From JAOUEA01 sp039933515 (GTDB taxonomy: Bacteria > Actinomycetota > UBA4738 > HRBIN12), in assembly GCA_039933515.1 (NCBI GenBank), contig JBDTNY010000052.1, forward strand, positions 1 through 17,184: DNA of 17,184 nucleotides. The letters run 5' to 3'. The notes beneath the pieces are model-generated. The model was not told where the DNA came from and did no database searches. It worked only from the letters and a program-made list of their open reading frames with translations. Position numbers and translations under genes: made by a program. Positions 6,127-14,665 of the stretch are shown here, one piece after another. Every line of letters starts with the position of its first letter. Position 1 is the first letter of the stretch.

Positions 6127-7772
6127 GCCTGTTCCGTGAAGCCCACCTCCTGCAGCCGAAGCTCGAGCGTGGGGTTCACGCTGGAACCGGCCACCGTCTT
6201 GGTCATCAGGTAGTTGATCGTCTCGTAGTGAACGAAGATGATCGGCGCGTCCTCGAACACGATCTGCCGGAGCTGCTTATACAGATCGAAGCGGGTCGGC
6301 TCGTCGGTCTCGATCCGCGCCTGGTCGATCAGATCGTCCGCGGCGGGGTTCGAATAGCCGGTCGTGTTGATGTCGCCGCCGCTCCGCACCACCAGGGCGT
6401 AGAAGTTGTCGGGGTCGATCGTCCGCTCCTGGTAGGCCGACGTGATCTGGAAGTTCCCCTTGACGAAGGCGTTGAACCACACCGACACGTCGACCTGCTT
6501 GATCGACATCTCGATCCCGACCTCGCGCAGTTGCTGCTGCACCACTTCGCCCGTCTTCAACAGCTCGGGGTACTGAGGAAGGCCCAGGTACTCGACCTGC
6601 AGCGGCAGCGTGACGCCGGCCTGCTCGAGCAGCGACTTCGCCGTGTCCACGTTGCGTTCGACGACGGCGGTGCCGTCGTGCCACGACGAGCCGGTCGGCA
6701 CCTCCTCGATGCCGGTCTCGCCGGCGCCCAGGTACGCGACCTGCCTGATCTGCTCGCGGTCGATCGCGTGGTACACCGCCTGGCGCACGAGCGGGTCGTC
6801 GAACGGCGCCTGCGTCGTGTTGAGCGCGAGGAAGTCGGGGATCCCCGCGGTGGGCGAGCTGACGTAGTGGTACGCCGGATCCTCCGACAGCGACGAGAGC
6901 TGCTGCAACGGCACCGCGTCGGCCCAGTCCAGGTCCCCCGAGCTCAACGCGTCGATGCGGCCCTGGTCGACCAGCAGGAACCGGAACTCCACGCCGTCCA
7001 GGTAGGGCTTGCCGTCCTGGAAGTAGTCGGCGTTCTTGGCCAGCGTGAGGTGGTCGCCCTGCACCCATTCGACGAACGAGAAGGCCCCGGTGCCCACGGG
7101 GTTTCGAGCGGGATCGGCCGACTCGATCGCCTTCTGGTTCACGATCTCGCCGTTGTTGGCCAGGTTGTTCAGGAACGGCCCGAACGGCGTGCGCAGGTGG
7201 AAGATCGCCTGGGTCGGGCTGGCCACCTCGACCTCGGCGATCACGTCGAAGAGCGGCGCATACGAGCTCGCCGTCTTCGGGTCCAGGATGCGATCGAAGG
7301 TGTACTTCACGTCCTCGGCCGAGAACGCCTCGCCGTTGTGGAAGGTGACGCCCTCGACGAGATCGATCACCCAGGTCGTGTCGTCGGTCGCGGTCCACTT
7401 CGTCGCGAGTTGCCCGTAGAACGACCCGTCGGTGTCCAGGTCGATCAGCTTGTTGAAGATGTTGTCGTAGACCTGCGCACCCGTGTAGATCGTCGAGGTG
7501 GCCGGGTCCAACGTGTCGGGCTCGCCGGTCAGCGCGGCGCGCAAGATGCCGCCGGCCGTTGGCGACCCTGTGCTGGCACCGCCGGGCGCGACCGAGTCGC
7601 TCGCGCTCGATCCGTCGCTCGAACATGCGGCCAGCACGCTGCCCAGGCTCGTCGCGCCGATCACAGCGGCGCTGAACCCGCCCGCGCGCCGGAAGAACTG
7701 CCTGCGGGATAGCTCGCCTCGCAGGAACCGACCGACCAGTTCGTCGGCGTGACGCTCTTCGTTCGTTCTCAT
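6123..7772 (-). CDS. ABC transporter solute-binding lipoprotein, family 5 (peptide/oligopeptide type), Tat-exported
   Basis: The 549-residue product carries a twin-arginine motif SRRQFF (22-27), a hydrophobic stretch and the lipobox LAAC with Cys50, so it should be exported folded by Tat and tethered by lipid. The mature part shows SBP_bac_5 signatures: AALTGEPDTLDPA, WVIDLVEGVTFHNGEAFSAEDVKYTFDRI, a GTGAFSFVEW segment and FLALNTTQAPFDDPLVRQAV with the following HAIDREQI. These proteins capture peptides, or in some members nickel, glutathione, sugars or acylated compounds, and hand them to an OppBC-type permease. GGAGGAG lies 8 nt before the ATG. It is the last intact gene of the operon, 27 nt after the alpha/beta hydrolase, and its stop overlaps the ATG of the PHP tail. 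Ligand specificity cannot be read from sequence. Confidence 0.93.
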   Translation of the reverse strand: MRTNEERHADELVGRFLRGELSRRQFFRRAGGFSAAVIGATSLGSVLAACSSDGSSASDSVAPGGASTGSPTAGGILRAALTGEPDTLDPATSTIYTGAQVYDNIFNKLIDLDTDGSFYGQLATKWTATDDTTWVIDLVEGVTFHNGEAFSAEDVKYTFDRILDPKTASSYAPLFDVIAEVEVASPTQAIFHLRTPFGPFLNNLANNGEIVNQKAIESADPARNPVGTGAFSFVEWVQGDHLTLAKNADYFQDGKPYLDGVEFRFLLVDQGRIDALSSGDLDWADAVPLQQLSSLSEDPAYHYVSSPTAGIPDFLALNTTQAPFDDPLVRQAVYHAIDREQIRQVAYLGAGETGIEEVPTGSSWHDGTAVVERNVDTAKSLLEQAGVTLPLQVEYLGLPQYPELLKTGEVVQQQLREVGIEMSIKQVDVSVWFNAFVKGNFQITSAYQERTIDPDNFYALVVRSGGDINTTGYSNPAADDLIDQARIETDEPTRFDLYKQLRQIVFEDAPIIFVHYETINYLMTKTVAGSSVNPTLELRLQEVGFTEQA

Positions 7773-7799
7773 GCCCTTCTCCTCCCGATCGTGCGCCGC

Positions 7800-8603
7800 T
7801 CAGCCGCGGTGCGTGGCGATCCAATCCAGGTACGTACGGTTGAACTCGGCGGGGTGTTCCCACATGCAGGCGTGGCCTCCCTTGGTCGTCGCCCATGCGG
7901 CGTCGGCGATGCCTTCCTGCAGGCGCTTCGAGAGGCGCACGGGGATCAAGATGTCGTCCTCGCCCGCCAGCACCAACGTCGGGAACCCCGTGATCCGGTC
8001 GAGCCGGTCGGTCGTGTCGTGCGTCTGGATCACGTGCAGCTGCGCGAGATAGGCCTCCACCGACATGGGCATCTGGGCCATCTCGCCCTCGAACTCCCGC
8101 AGCTCGTCCTCGCGCTCCTCGAAGAACGGGACGGTGAAGGCCCACAGCGTCACGTCGCGCATGATGAACGGAACCCCGTTGATGCCCGCCATGTCCTGCC
8201 ACATCGAGAACATCCGCGAGCAGAACGGGCCGGGCGCCGCATAGGTGCAGACGAACGCCGCCGACTTCAGATCGGCGCCGTAATTGATCGCGTACTCCTG
8301 CGCGATCATCCCGCCCATCGACACGCCCATCAGGTGGACGTTCGTGATGCCGAGCTCGTCGACGAGCGCCTTCGCGTCGTCGGCGAGCATGCGGCTCGTG
8401 TACGGGCCTGGCGGCGCGCTCGTCTGGCCGACGCCTCGATTGTCGAACCGCAGGACGCGATACCCGGCCGCCACGAAGTCGTCGATCTGCAGCACCCAGG
8501 TCTCGAGATCGTCGGCGAGCCCGTTGATCAGCACGATCGTCTCGTCCCCGTCACCCTCGAGCCGGTGATTGATCTCGATGCCGTTCACGCGAGCGGTGGG
8601 CAT
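7800..8603 (-). CDS. Alpha/beta hydrolase (possible esterase, lactonase or peptidase)
   Basis: The 267-residue product has the full alpha/beta-hydrolase layout: IVLINGLADDLETW (oxyanion region, 23-36), RFDNRGVGQTSAP (52-64), nucleophile elbow GVSMGG with Ser95, a helical cap from about 125 to 190, acidic residue Asp216/Asp217 in LAGEDD, and His244 in KGGHAC. It most resembles the 3-oxoadipate enol-lactonase/haloperoxidase-like group; the reaction is hydrolysis of an ester, lactone or amide in the cytoplasm. The substrate is unknown but should relate to what the transporter brings in. An AAGGAGGT ribosome site is built from the last codons of the upstream ATPase gene. Start ATG 8603 is chosen because it lies 7 nt from that site; ATG 8609 is directly adjacent to it. 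The upstream stop is 2 nt before the start. Confidence 0.9.
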   Translation of the reverse strand: MPTARVNGIEINHRLEGDGDETIVLINGLADDLETWVLQIDDFVAAGYRVLRFDNRGVGQTSAPPGPYTSRMLADDAKALVDELGITNVHLMGVSMGGMIAQEYAINYGADLKSAAFVCTYAAPGPFCSRMFSMWQDMAGINGVPFIMRDVTLWAFTVPFFEEREDELREFEGEMAQMPMSVEAYLAQLHVIQTHDTTDRLDRITGFPTLVLAGEDDILIPVRLSKRLQEGIADAAWATTKGGHACMWEHPAEFNRTYLDWIATHRG

Positions 8604-8605
8604 CC

Positions 8606-9658
8606 TCATACCTCCTTGTCCGTCATGTCCCGCTCCTGCGAGCGGGCTCGTGCCACGTGGCAGGCGGCCGTGTGGCCGCCGCCGAGATCGGTCATCTCGG
8701 GGTCCTCGGTGACGCACCGGTCGATCGCCACGGGACACCGCGTGTGGAACCGGCATCCCGACGGCGGGGCGACCGGGCTGGGGATCTCGCCCGCGAGCGC
8801 GACGTGCGTCCGGCGGCGGGTCGGGTCGGGCAGCGGGATCGCCGCCAGCAGCGCCCGGGTGTACGGGTGCTGCGGGTCGCCGAACACCGACGCCGTCGGC
8901 CCCGTCTCGACGATCCTGCCCAGATACATCACGGCCACCCGGTGACTGATGTGCTCGACGACCGCCAGGTCGTGGGCGACGAACACGATCGCGAGATCGA
9001 GGTCGCGCTGCAGCTCCGCGAGCAGGTTCAGGACCTGCGCCTGCACCGACACGTCGAGCGCGGAGACCGGCTCGTCGGCCACGATCAGCCGCGGGCTCGG
9101 CGCGAGGGCGGCCGCGATCCCGACCCGCTGGCGCTGGCCGCCCGAGAGCTGATGGGGACGTCGGTCCGCGAACGCGGGGTCCAGCCCGACGCGGTCGAGG
9201 AGGTCGATCACCCGCGCGTCGCGTTCCTCGGGCGAGCCGATCCCGTACGCATCGAGCGCTTCTTTGATGCTCCGCCCCACGCGCCACCGTGGGTCGAGCG
9301 AGCTGAACGGGTCTTGGAAGACCGGCTGCACATGCTGGCGGAACGCGGCGAGCCGGCGGCCCGTCGCGCGTGTCACGTCCTCGCCATCGAAACGCACCGA
9401 TCCGGCGGTGGGATCGATGAGACGCAACACGCACCGGGCGAGCGTGCTCTTGCCCGAGCCCGACTCCCCCACCAGCGCCACGACCTCGCCCGCGCGCACG
9501 TCGAGGTCGACCCCGTCCACCGCGCGGAGGGCCGCGCCCGAGCGCATGAGCCCGTGCGCGACGGGGAAGTGCTTCACCAGTCCCCGGACCTCCAGGAGCG
9601 GGGCCGTCGCCGGTCGCGGCGCCGGGTTCCCCGCCAGCACCGAGCCGCGGGCGCTCAC
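8606..9658 (-). CDS. OppF/DppF-type ABC transporter ATPase
   Basis: The 350-residue product contains Walker A GESGSGKST (64-72), Q-loop PVFQDPFSSLDPR, signature LSGGQRQRV, Walker B RLIVADEPVSALDV and switch histidine in VAHDL. The C-terminal oligopeptide-transporter extension has the cysteine pattern CRFHTRCPVAIDRC, which in family members binds an iron-sulfur cluster. It is the second ATPase of a peptide-type importer and pairs with the gene just upstream. GTG 9658 overlaps the upstream TGA (GTGA) with GGAGG 7 nt before it, which fixes the start; an open frame continues upstream but runs antiparallel to no conserved sequence and overlaps the partner gene. The start region before residue 22 (GNPAPRPATAP) is a Pro/Ala-rich leader. 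Confidence 0.93.
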   Translation of the reverse strand: MSARGSVLAGNPAPRPATAPLLEVRGLVKHFPVAHGLMRSGAALRAVDGVDLDVRAGEVVALVGESGSGKSTLARCVLRLIDPTAGSVRFDGEDVTRATGRRLAAFRQHVQPVFQDPFSSLDPRWRVGRSIKEALDAYGIGSPEERDARVIDLLDRVGLDPAFADRRPHQLSGGQRQRVGIAAALAPSPRLIVADEPVSALDVSVQAQVLNLLAELQRDLDLAIVFVAHDLAVVEHISHRVAVMYLGRIVETGPTASVFGDPQHPYTRALLAAIPLPDPTRRRTHVALAGEIPSPVAPPSGCRFHTRCPVAIDRCVTEDPEMTDLGGGHTAACHVARARSQERDMTDKEV

Positions 9659-10665
9659 GACCTGCCTCCGGACGCGATCCCCGCGTGCCCGCCGGCCCGC
9701 TGCGTCGCCTCCGAGAGCCAGCACGCGACCGCATGCGCCGGATCCTCGTCGGCGAGCGGCGGCGTGGTGGCGCACACCTCCATCACGTGCGGGCACCGGG
9801 TCGCGAACCGGCAGCCCGGCGGCGGGTCGGTGAGGTCGGGGACGCGGCCCGCGATCACGCGGAGGTCGCCGCGCTCGTGGTGCACCGTCGGCAGCGCCTC
9901 GAGCAGGGCCTCGGTGTAGGGATGCCTGGGCCGGGCGAACAGGTCTTCGACGGAGGCCACCTCGACCAGCTGGCCGGCGTACATCACGCCCACGCGGTCG
10001 CATACCTGCGCGATCACGCCGAGGTCGTGCGTGATCAGCACGATCGTCGTGCGGTGGCGCTCGCGCAGGCTCGCGAGCAGCGACAGCACCTGCGCCTGGA
10101 TCGTGACGTCGAGCGCGGTCGTCGGCTCGTCGGCCAGGATCAGCGCCGGCTCGTTCGCGAGGGCGGTCGCGATCACGACCCGCTGGCGCATCCCGCCGGA
10201 GAGCCGGTGCGGCGGATCGCCGTACCGGCGCGCCGCGTCGGGGATGCCGACGCCGACGAGCAGGCCGAGCGCTCGGGCCTTGGCCTCGCGCCGGTCGACG
10301 TCGCGGTGCGCGAGGATCGTCTCGGCGACCTGATCCCCGATCGCGAAGGCGGGATCCAGGGAGGTCATCGGGTCCTGGAAGATCATGCTGATCCGGTCGC
10401 CGCGCAGGCGCCGGAGCGCCTCACGATCGAGCCCGACGAGATCCTGTCCCTGGAAGCGGATCGCTCCGCTCACGTCCGAGGTGGACGGCAGCAGCCCCAT
10501 CGTGGCCATCGCGAGCGTGGTCTTGCCGCATCCCGACTCGCCGACCAACCCGAAGATCTCGCCCTCGCGGACCTCGAGTGAGACGTCGGTGACCGCCGAG
10601 ACACGGCCGTGCGATGTGGGGAACCCGACGCCCACGGCGTCGAGCGAGAGGATCGGCGCGGTCAT
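9655..10665 (-). CDS. OppD/DppD-type ABC transporter ATPase
   Basis: The 336-residue product has Walker A GESGCGKTT (42-50), Q-loop MIFQDPMTSLDP, signature LSGGMRQRV, Walker B ALILADEPTTALDV and switch histidine in ITHDLG, followed by the oligopeptide-type C-terminal extension with cysteines in CRFATRCPHVMEVC. The SGGMRQRV form and the GCGKTT P-loop are typical of OppD rather than OppF. It energises uptake together with the downstream ATPase. ATG 10665 overlaps the TGA of the upstream permease gene (ATGA), and its own stop overlaps the GTG of the next gene, so all are translated in series. Confidence 0.93.
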   Translation of the reverse strand: MTAPILSLDAVGVGFPTSHGRVSAVTDVSLEVREGEIFGLVGESGCGKTTLAMATMGLLPSTSDVSGAIRFQGQDLVGLDREALRRLRGDRISMIFQDPMTSLDPAFAIGDQVAETILAHRDVDRREAKARALGLLVGVGIPDAARRYGDPPHRLSGGMRQRVVIATALANEPALILADEPTTALDVTIQAQVLSLLASLRERHRTTIVLITHDLGVIAQVCDRVGVMYAGQLVEVASVEDLFARPRHPYTEALLEALPTVHHERGDLRVIAGRVPDLTDPPPGCRFATRCPHVMEVCATTPPLADEDPAHAVACWLSEATQRAGGHAGIASGGRS

Positions 10666-11531
10666 CTCGTCACCCCCCGTGGGTCGAGCTGCCGGCGCAG
10701 GCCGTCACCGAACAGGTTGAAGGCCAAGACCGTGATCGCGATCGCCACCCCGGGGAAGATCTCGACCCACGGAGCCTGGCTGAGCACGTCGCGACCGTCG
10801 GCGAGCATGACGCCCAGCGACGACGTGGGCGGCTGCGCGCCCAACCCAAGGAACGACAGGGCAGCCTCGATCTGCAGGGCGAACCCCATCAGGATCGTGG
10901 CCTGCACGATCACGGGGCCGACGGCGTTCGGCAGGACGTGGCGCGTCAGGATCCGCCACTGGCTCGCGCCGCGCGCCCGCGCCCCTTCGACGTAGGTCTG
11001 CGACGACACGACGAGCGTGGACGCGCGCGCCACGCGCGCGAGGATCGGCGTATAGATCACCGCGATCGCCAGCAGCGCGATCGCGCTGCCCGGCCCCAAG
11101 ATCGCGATCAGGGCCACCGCCAGGAGCAGGGCGGGCAGGGCGAGCAGCATGTCGATCGGCCGCATGATCGCGGCGTCGACCCAGCCGCCGCGGTACCCCG
11201 CCAGCAGGCCGAGCGGCGTGCCGATCGCGAACGCCAGCAGGGTCGACCCCACCGCGACGGCGAGCGAGACGCGGAAGGCGAAGATCACGCGCGAGAAGAC
11301 GTCGCGGCCGAGCGCGTCGGACCCGAACGGGTGCGCGAGGGTGGGGCCCGCCAGGACCCGGCTGCCGTCGATCGCGTCGGGCGGATGCGGCGCGATCCAC
11401 GACGCGAGCACGGCCACCGCGACCAAGATGGCGAGCACGACGAATCCGACCATCCCCTTGCGGGTCGCGAGGAACCCCGGACGCAGGCGGCGGCCGCCGA
11501 CCGCCGCGGGCGTGGCGACCGTGGCGCTCAC
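10662..11531 (-). CDS. OppC/DppC-type ABC transporter permease
   Basis: The 289-residue product shows an N-terminal cytoplasmic segment, a first membrane helix (FVVLAILVAVAVLASWIAP), the typical periplasmic PFGSDALGRDVFSRV motif of OppC proteins, and further helices around 95, 125, 150, 205 and 255. The cytoplasmic EAA loop that docks onto the ATPases reads EGARARGASQWRILTRHVLP. The C-terminus NLFGDGLRRQLDPR is characteristic of the subfamily. It forms the membrane channel with the OppB-type partner. Start GTG 11531 overlaps the upstream TGA (GTGA). An open frame extends further upstream but its translation is unlike any permease. The length is standard. Confidence 0.93.
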   Translation of the reverse strand: MSATVATPAAVGGRRLRPGFLATRKGMVGFVVLAILVAVAVLASWIAPHPPDAIDGSRVLAGPTLAHPFGSDALGRDVFSRVIFAFRVSLAVAVGSTLLAFAIGTPLGLLAGYRGGWVDAAIMRPIDMLLALPALLLAVALIAILGPGSAIALLAIAVIYTPILARVARASTLVVSSQTYVEGARARGASQWRILTRHVLPNAVGPVIVQATILMGFALQIEAALSFLGLGAQPPTSSLGVMLADGRDVLSQAPWVEIFPGVAIAITVLAFNLFGDGLRRQLDPRGVTR

Positions 11532-12487
11532 GAGCCCTGCCCCTCCCCGATGCGGGGGTCGAGCCAGCCCACCGCGATATCGGTGAGCAGCGTCACCAGG
11601 ATGAAGAGCCCGGCCACGACCATCACCCCGCCCTGCACGACGGTGTAGTTGCGCTGCTGGATCGAGGTCACGATCAGCCGCCCGACGCCCGGCAGGGCGA
11701 ACAGCGTCTCGATCACGATCGCGCCGCCCAGCAGCACGCCGAACTGGATGCCGACCACGGTCGCGATCGTCGGCGACGCGTTCCGCAACGCATGGCGGTA
11801 CACGATCCGGCGCTCGCTCACGCCCTTCGCGCGCAGGAACAGGACGTACTGGGTCCCCAGGACCTCGTCCATCGCGCCCCGCGTCGTCCGCAAGATGTAG
11901 GCGGCCTCGCCGAACGCGAGCGTGATCACGGGAAGCGCCAGGTAGCGGAGGTTCCCGAGCGGGTCCTCGGTCAGGCGCACGAACCCGGACGGCGGCAGCA
12001 GGTGCCACGTGCCGGCGAAGACCAGGACCAGCATGATCCCGAGCCAGAAGTCCGCGATCGAGATGCCGGCGACCACGAAGCCCTCGCTCGCGGTCCTGAG
12101 CGGTCCGGCGCGCGCGGCCGAGCTCACCCCGAGTGGCACCCCCACCAGCACGGCCAGCGCCATCGCGAGGACCGTCAGCTCCACGGTGACCGGCAACCGC
12201 TGCGCCAACAGCGTGGAGACCGGGGCGCGGCTCACGTAGTCCCGCCCGAGGTCGCCGTGGACGACCCCGCCGACGTAGTCGACGTACTGGCTCACGAGGG
12301 AGCGGTCGAGCCCGAGGTCGGACCGGACCTGGGCGGCATTCTCGGGCGTCGCCCGGAAGCCCAACATCGTCTGGACCGGGTCCCCCGGGACCAGCCGGAT
12401 CATCAAGAACACGAACACGCTCATCACCGCGAGCACGGGGACCGCGAACAGCAGGCGGCGAGCGACGAAGCTCCCCCGCGGGCTCAT
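11528..12487 (-). CDS. OppB/DppB-type ABC transporter permease
   Basis: The 319-residue product begins with a membrane helix (RRLLFAVPVLAVMSVFVFLM) and the OppB hallmark RLVPGDPV. It continues with QYVDYVGGVVHGDLGRDY, several more membrane helices, the EAA loop FLRAKGVSERRIVYRHALRN and the late motif GGAIVIETLFALPGVGRL. This is the larger permease half of peptide-type importers. ATG 12487 overlaps the TGA of the upstream GntR gene (ATGA), and its stop overlaps the start of the OppC-type gene. Length and topology are normal. Confidence 0.94.
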   Translation of the reverse strand: MSPRGSFVARRLLFAVPVLAVMSVFVFLMIRLVPGDPVQTMLGFRATPENAAQVRSDLGLDRSLVSQYVDYVGGVVHGDLGRDYVSRAPVSTLLAQRLPVTVELTVLAMALAVLVGVPLGVSSAARAGPLRTASEGFVVAGISIADFWLGIMLVLVFAGTWHLLPPSGFVRLTEDPLGNLRYLALPVITLAFGEAAYILRTTRGAMDEVLGTQYVLFLRAKGVSERRIVYRHALRNASPTIATVVGIQFGVLLGGAIVIETLFALPGVGRLIVTSIQQRNYTVVQGGVMVVAGLFILVTLLTDIAVGWLDPRIGEGQGS

Positions 12488-13263
12488 GGGCTGCCCTCGG
12501 ATCCCGGACGTACGCGTTCGCGGAGCTCGCGCACGGTCTCCTCGGTGAGCCGGAAGTGGGCCGCCGCGATCCGAGCGGCCGTCGAGGCGCGGCCCGCGAT
12601 CACCGCCTCGGCGAGCTTCGTGTGGTCGGTGACCGCCTTGGCGCGGATCGTGCGGCTGTACGGTTCGGCCCCGAACCCCAGGCCGATCTCGCGCCGGATC
12701 TGCTCGCTCAGGTTCCGCAGGTGCGCGTTGTGGGTCGCCGTGGCGACCGACGCGTGAAGATCGCCGTCGGCGACCCGGGACGCCTCCCGGTCGTCCCCCG
12801 CGCCGCGGTATCGCTCGAGCGCCTCGCGGATCCTCGCGATGTCGTCGTCGTCGCGGCGCTCGGCCGCGGTGCGGGCGATCAGCCCCTCCAGGAGATGCCG
12901 AAGGTCGAACAGCAGCTCGAGGCCCTCCCAGCCCGGAAGGAGCGTGCGACGGATCATCTCGTTGGCCTCGGGACCCATGCCGTCCCGCACGAAGGCGCCG
13001 CCCGCCCGGCCGCGGCGCACCTCCACGTAGTCGAGCGCCGACAACCGGTGGATCGCCTCACGGATCGTCGTCCGGCTCACGCCGAGCATGCCTGCGAGGT
13101 CACGCTCGGTGGGGAGCCGCTGACCGGGCACGAACTCCCCGAGCGCGATCGCCGTGACGAGGCGGTCCGCGACGTGCTCGCCGGCGTTGCGCAGTCGGAT
13201 CGGCTCCAAGAACGACGTGTCCGTCTCGCGGTCGATCCATCCCGAGGTCGGGCCCGCCGTCAC
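12484..13263 (-). CDS. GntR-family transcriptional regulator, FadR subfamily (FCD ligand domain)
   Basis: The 259-residue product has an N-terminal winged helix-turn-helix (about 28-92, with PGQRLPTERDLAGMLGVSRT and IREAIHRLSALDYVEVRRG). A helical FCD domain follows from about 110, carrying acidic and His residues in the usual metal/ligand positions (Asp166 or Asp168, His170, His214, His236). FCD regulators bind small carboxylic acids, amino acids or acyl derivatives and mostly repress adjacent catabolic operons. Its place as second gene of the peptidase-transporter operon suggests it senses the imported compound and controls its own transcript. GTG 13263 overlaps the peptidase stop (GTGA), with a GGAG about 11 nt upstream. 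A longer upstream frame exists but would lie inside the peptidase gene. Confidence 0.9.
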   Translation of the reverse strand: MTAGPTSGWIDRETDTSFLEPIRLRNAGEHVADRLVTAIALGEFVPGQRLPTERDLAGMLGVSRTTIREAIHRLSALDYVEVRRGRAGGAFVRDGMGPEANEMIRRTLLPGWEGLELLFDLRHLLEGLIARTAAERRDDDDIARIREALERYRGAGDDREASRVADGDLHASVATATHNAHLRNLSEQIRREIGLGFGAEPYSRTIRAKAVTDHTKLAEAVIAGRASTAARIAAAHFRLTEETVRELRERVRPGSEGSP

Positions 13264-14543
13264 GGCCGTGGCTCCGGGTTCGCGTACCAGTCGGCCACGA
13301 ACCGGACGAGCGTCTTGGCGCCGTCGACGATCGAGTCCAGCTCGACGCTCTCGTTGATCCCATGGATCTCGTGCGCGACCGGGCCGTAGCACACGGCCGG
13401 CACGTCGAACCCCCGCAGGAAGATCCGAGCGTCGGTCGTGCTGCCCATCGCGACCGACGCCGGACGGTCCCCGTGTGCGTCTTCGTGCGCGTCGGCCAGG
13501 CGGCGGACGAGCGGATGATCGGGATCGATCGAGTAGCCCTGCGCCCGGAACCCCACACGGTCGATGTCGGGCCGGTGACGCCGCATCCACGGGTCGGCGG
13601 CCGCGGCGGTGGCGATCGCGTCGCTGAATCGGCGCTCGGCCTCCTCGGCGCTCCATGCGGTGGGATGGCCGATCCGCACGCGGACGCGCGCGCGGGCCGG
13701 GACGCTCGAGCCCCAATCCCCCGCGCTGATCTGCCCGAGGTTCACGTTATACGGGTGGGTGACGCCCGCCATCGAGGGCTCGATGTCCTCGTTCATCGCC
13801 CGCTCGAACGCGCGGATGGCGGGGAGCAACCCCAGGGTGGCATCCACCGGGTTCACCGAGCGATCGGCCGATTCTGCGTGCGCCGCACGGCCGTGCACCG
13901 TCAGGTCGAGCCAGAGGATCCCCACGCCGGCGAGCAGCAGCTGGAGATCGGTGGGCTCGGGCAGGATGACCGCGTCGGCCGTCACGCCCGCGCGAGCGGC
14001 CGCGAGCGTCCCGTTCCCGGTGCACTCCTCTTCGATCGCCGAGAGGAAGGTCAGCGGGCCGTCGATCGACTCGGGCGCCTCCGCCATCAACGCTTCGATC
14101 GCCAGCGTGGCCATCGCGAATCCGCCCTTCATGTCGCCGGCGCCACGCCCGTACAGCCGGCCCCTGCGACGCCGCGGCACGAACGGCGGGGTGAACCACA
14201 GATCCGGCTCGCCCGCCGGCACGACGTCGACGTGCCCGTCGATCAGCAGCGACGGGCCTTCGACGGGTCCCACGCGCCCGACCACGTCGTACCGACCCTC
14301 GTAGGAGGCGAGCGGCACCCCGGCGAGCGGGTCGTCGGCGATGGCCTCGGGGATCGGGAGACGCTCGATCTCGAAGCCGAGCTTGCCGAGCTCGGCGGCG
14401 ACGACCTCCTGTGCCCCACCCTCGTTCCCCACGGTGCTCGGGGCGGCCACGAGGCGCTTCAGGAACCCGAAGGCGCTGGGCGCGCGGGACTCGATCGCGC
14501 CATCGACGGCGCGGAGATCGGGCCTGGATGCGGTTCGGCTCAA
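13260..14543 (-). CDS. M20-family metallopeptidase/deacylase (ArgE/DapE-like)
   Basis: The 427-residue product has all dinuclear zinc ligands and catalytic residues of the M20 family. These are IDGHVDVV (His104, Asp106), GAGDMKGG (bridging Asp137), AIEEECTGNG (Glu171 base, Glu172 ligand), LPEPTD (Glu196) and AHEIHGINES (His394). The HGRAAHAE motif of the dimerisation lid is at 218-224. Such cytoplasmic enzymes cleave amide bonds of dipeptides, N-acyl amino acids or succinyl-diaminopimelate-type compounds. I chose TTG 14543: AAGGA lies 8 nt upstream and homologous N-termini of this type start here. An open frame continues to 14699 but passes through the promoter region. It is the first gene of the operon, and its stop overlaps the regulator start. 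N-acyl amino acid or peptide hydrolysis is favoured by the peptide-type transporter; the real substrate is unknown. Confidence 0.92.
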   Translation of the reverse strand: MSRTASRPDLRAVDGAIESRAPSAFGFLKRLVAAPSTVGNEGGAQEVVAAELGKLGFEIERLPIPEAIADDPLAGVPLASYEGRYDVVGRVGPVEGPSLLIDGHVDVVPAGEPDLWFTPPFVPRRRRGRLYGRGAGDMKGGFAMATLAIEALMAEAPESIDGPLTFLSAIEEECTGNGTLAAARAGVTADAVILPEPTDLQLLLAGVGILWLDLTVHGRAAHAESADRSVNPVDATLGLLPAIRAFERAMNEDIEPSMAGVTHPYNVNLGQISAGDWGSSVPARARVRVRIGHPTAWSAEEAERRFSDAIATAAAADPWMRRHRPDIDRVGFRAQGYSIDPDHPLVRRLADAHEDAHGDRPASVAMGSTTDARIFLRGFDVPAVCYGPVAHEIHGINESVELDSIVDGAKTLVRFVADWYANPEPRP

Positions 14544-14554
14544 AGGTCGAATCC

Positions 14555-14620
14555 TTGGTCCAAATGGGTCTGCGTGCGCACCATACACCGGGCGTGGTCC
14601 GGCGCGCCACTCGGTAGTGG
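14555..14620. promoter_or_regulatory. Candidate operator region before the peptidase-transporter operon
   Basis: Between the operon start (14543) and the divergent secreted-protein gene lie two small palindromes. TTGGTCCAA (14555-14563) overlaps the ribosome site of the M20 gene. CCACTCGGTAGTGG (14607-14620) has 5-bp arms and a 4-base gap. FadR-type GntR regulators bind short palindromes built on TGGT/ACCA halves, so either could be the site of the regulator encoded in the operon. On the minus strand TATGGT (14585-14580) between them could be a -10 element, with no convincing -35. The match is by eye and short palindromes arise by chance in GC-rich DNA. Confidence 0.25.
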
Positions 14621-14635
14621 AACGTGGTGATCGGC

Positions 14636-14665
14636 TTGCCCTTGCCATCCCCGTTTGGCTAAGGT
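14636..14665 (+). promoter_or_regulatory. Possible sigma-70-type promoter for the RTX-repeat protein gene
   Basis: TTGCCC (14636-14641) and TAAGGT (14660-14665) are separated by 18 bases and point toward the secreted-protein gene, leaving an untranslated leader of about 100 bases before GTG 14771. Both boxes are partial matches to TTGACA/TATAAT. I found no clear secondary structure or attenuator in the leader. Confidence 0.3.

Noticed and set aside
5928..7712. Long plus-strand open frame across the solute-binding protein gene
   Set aside because: Its translation is low-complexity (Arg, Leu, Val, His), a mirror of a GC-rich gene on the other strand. The minus strand encodes an unmistakable SBP family 5 protein.
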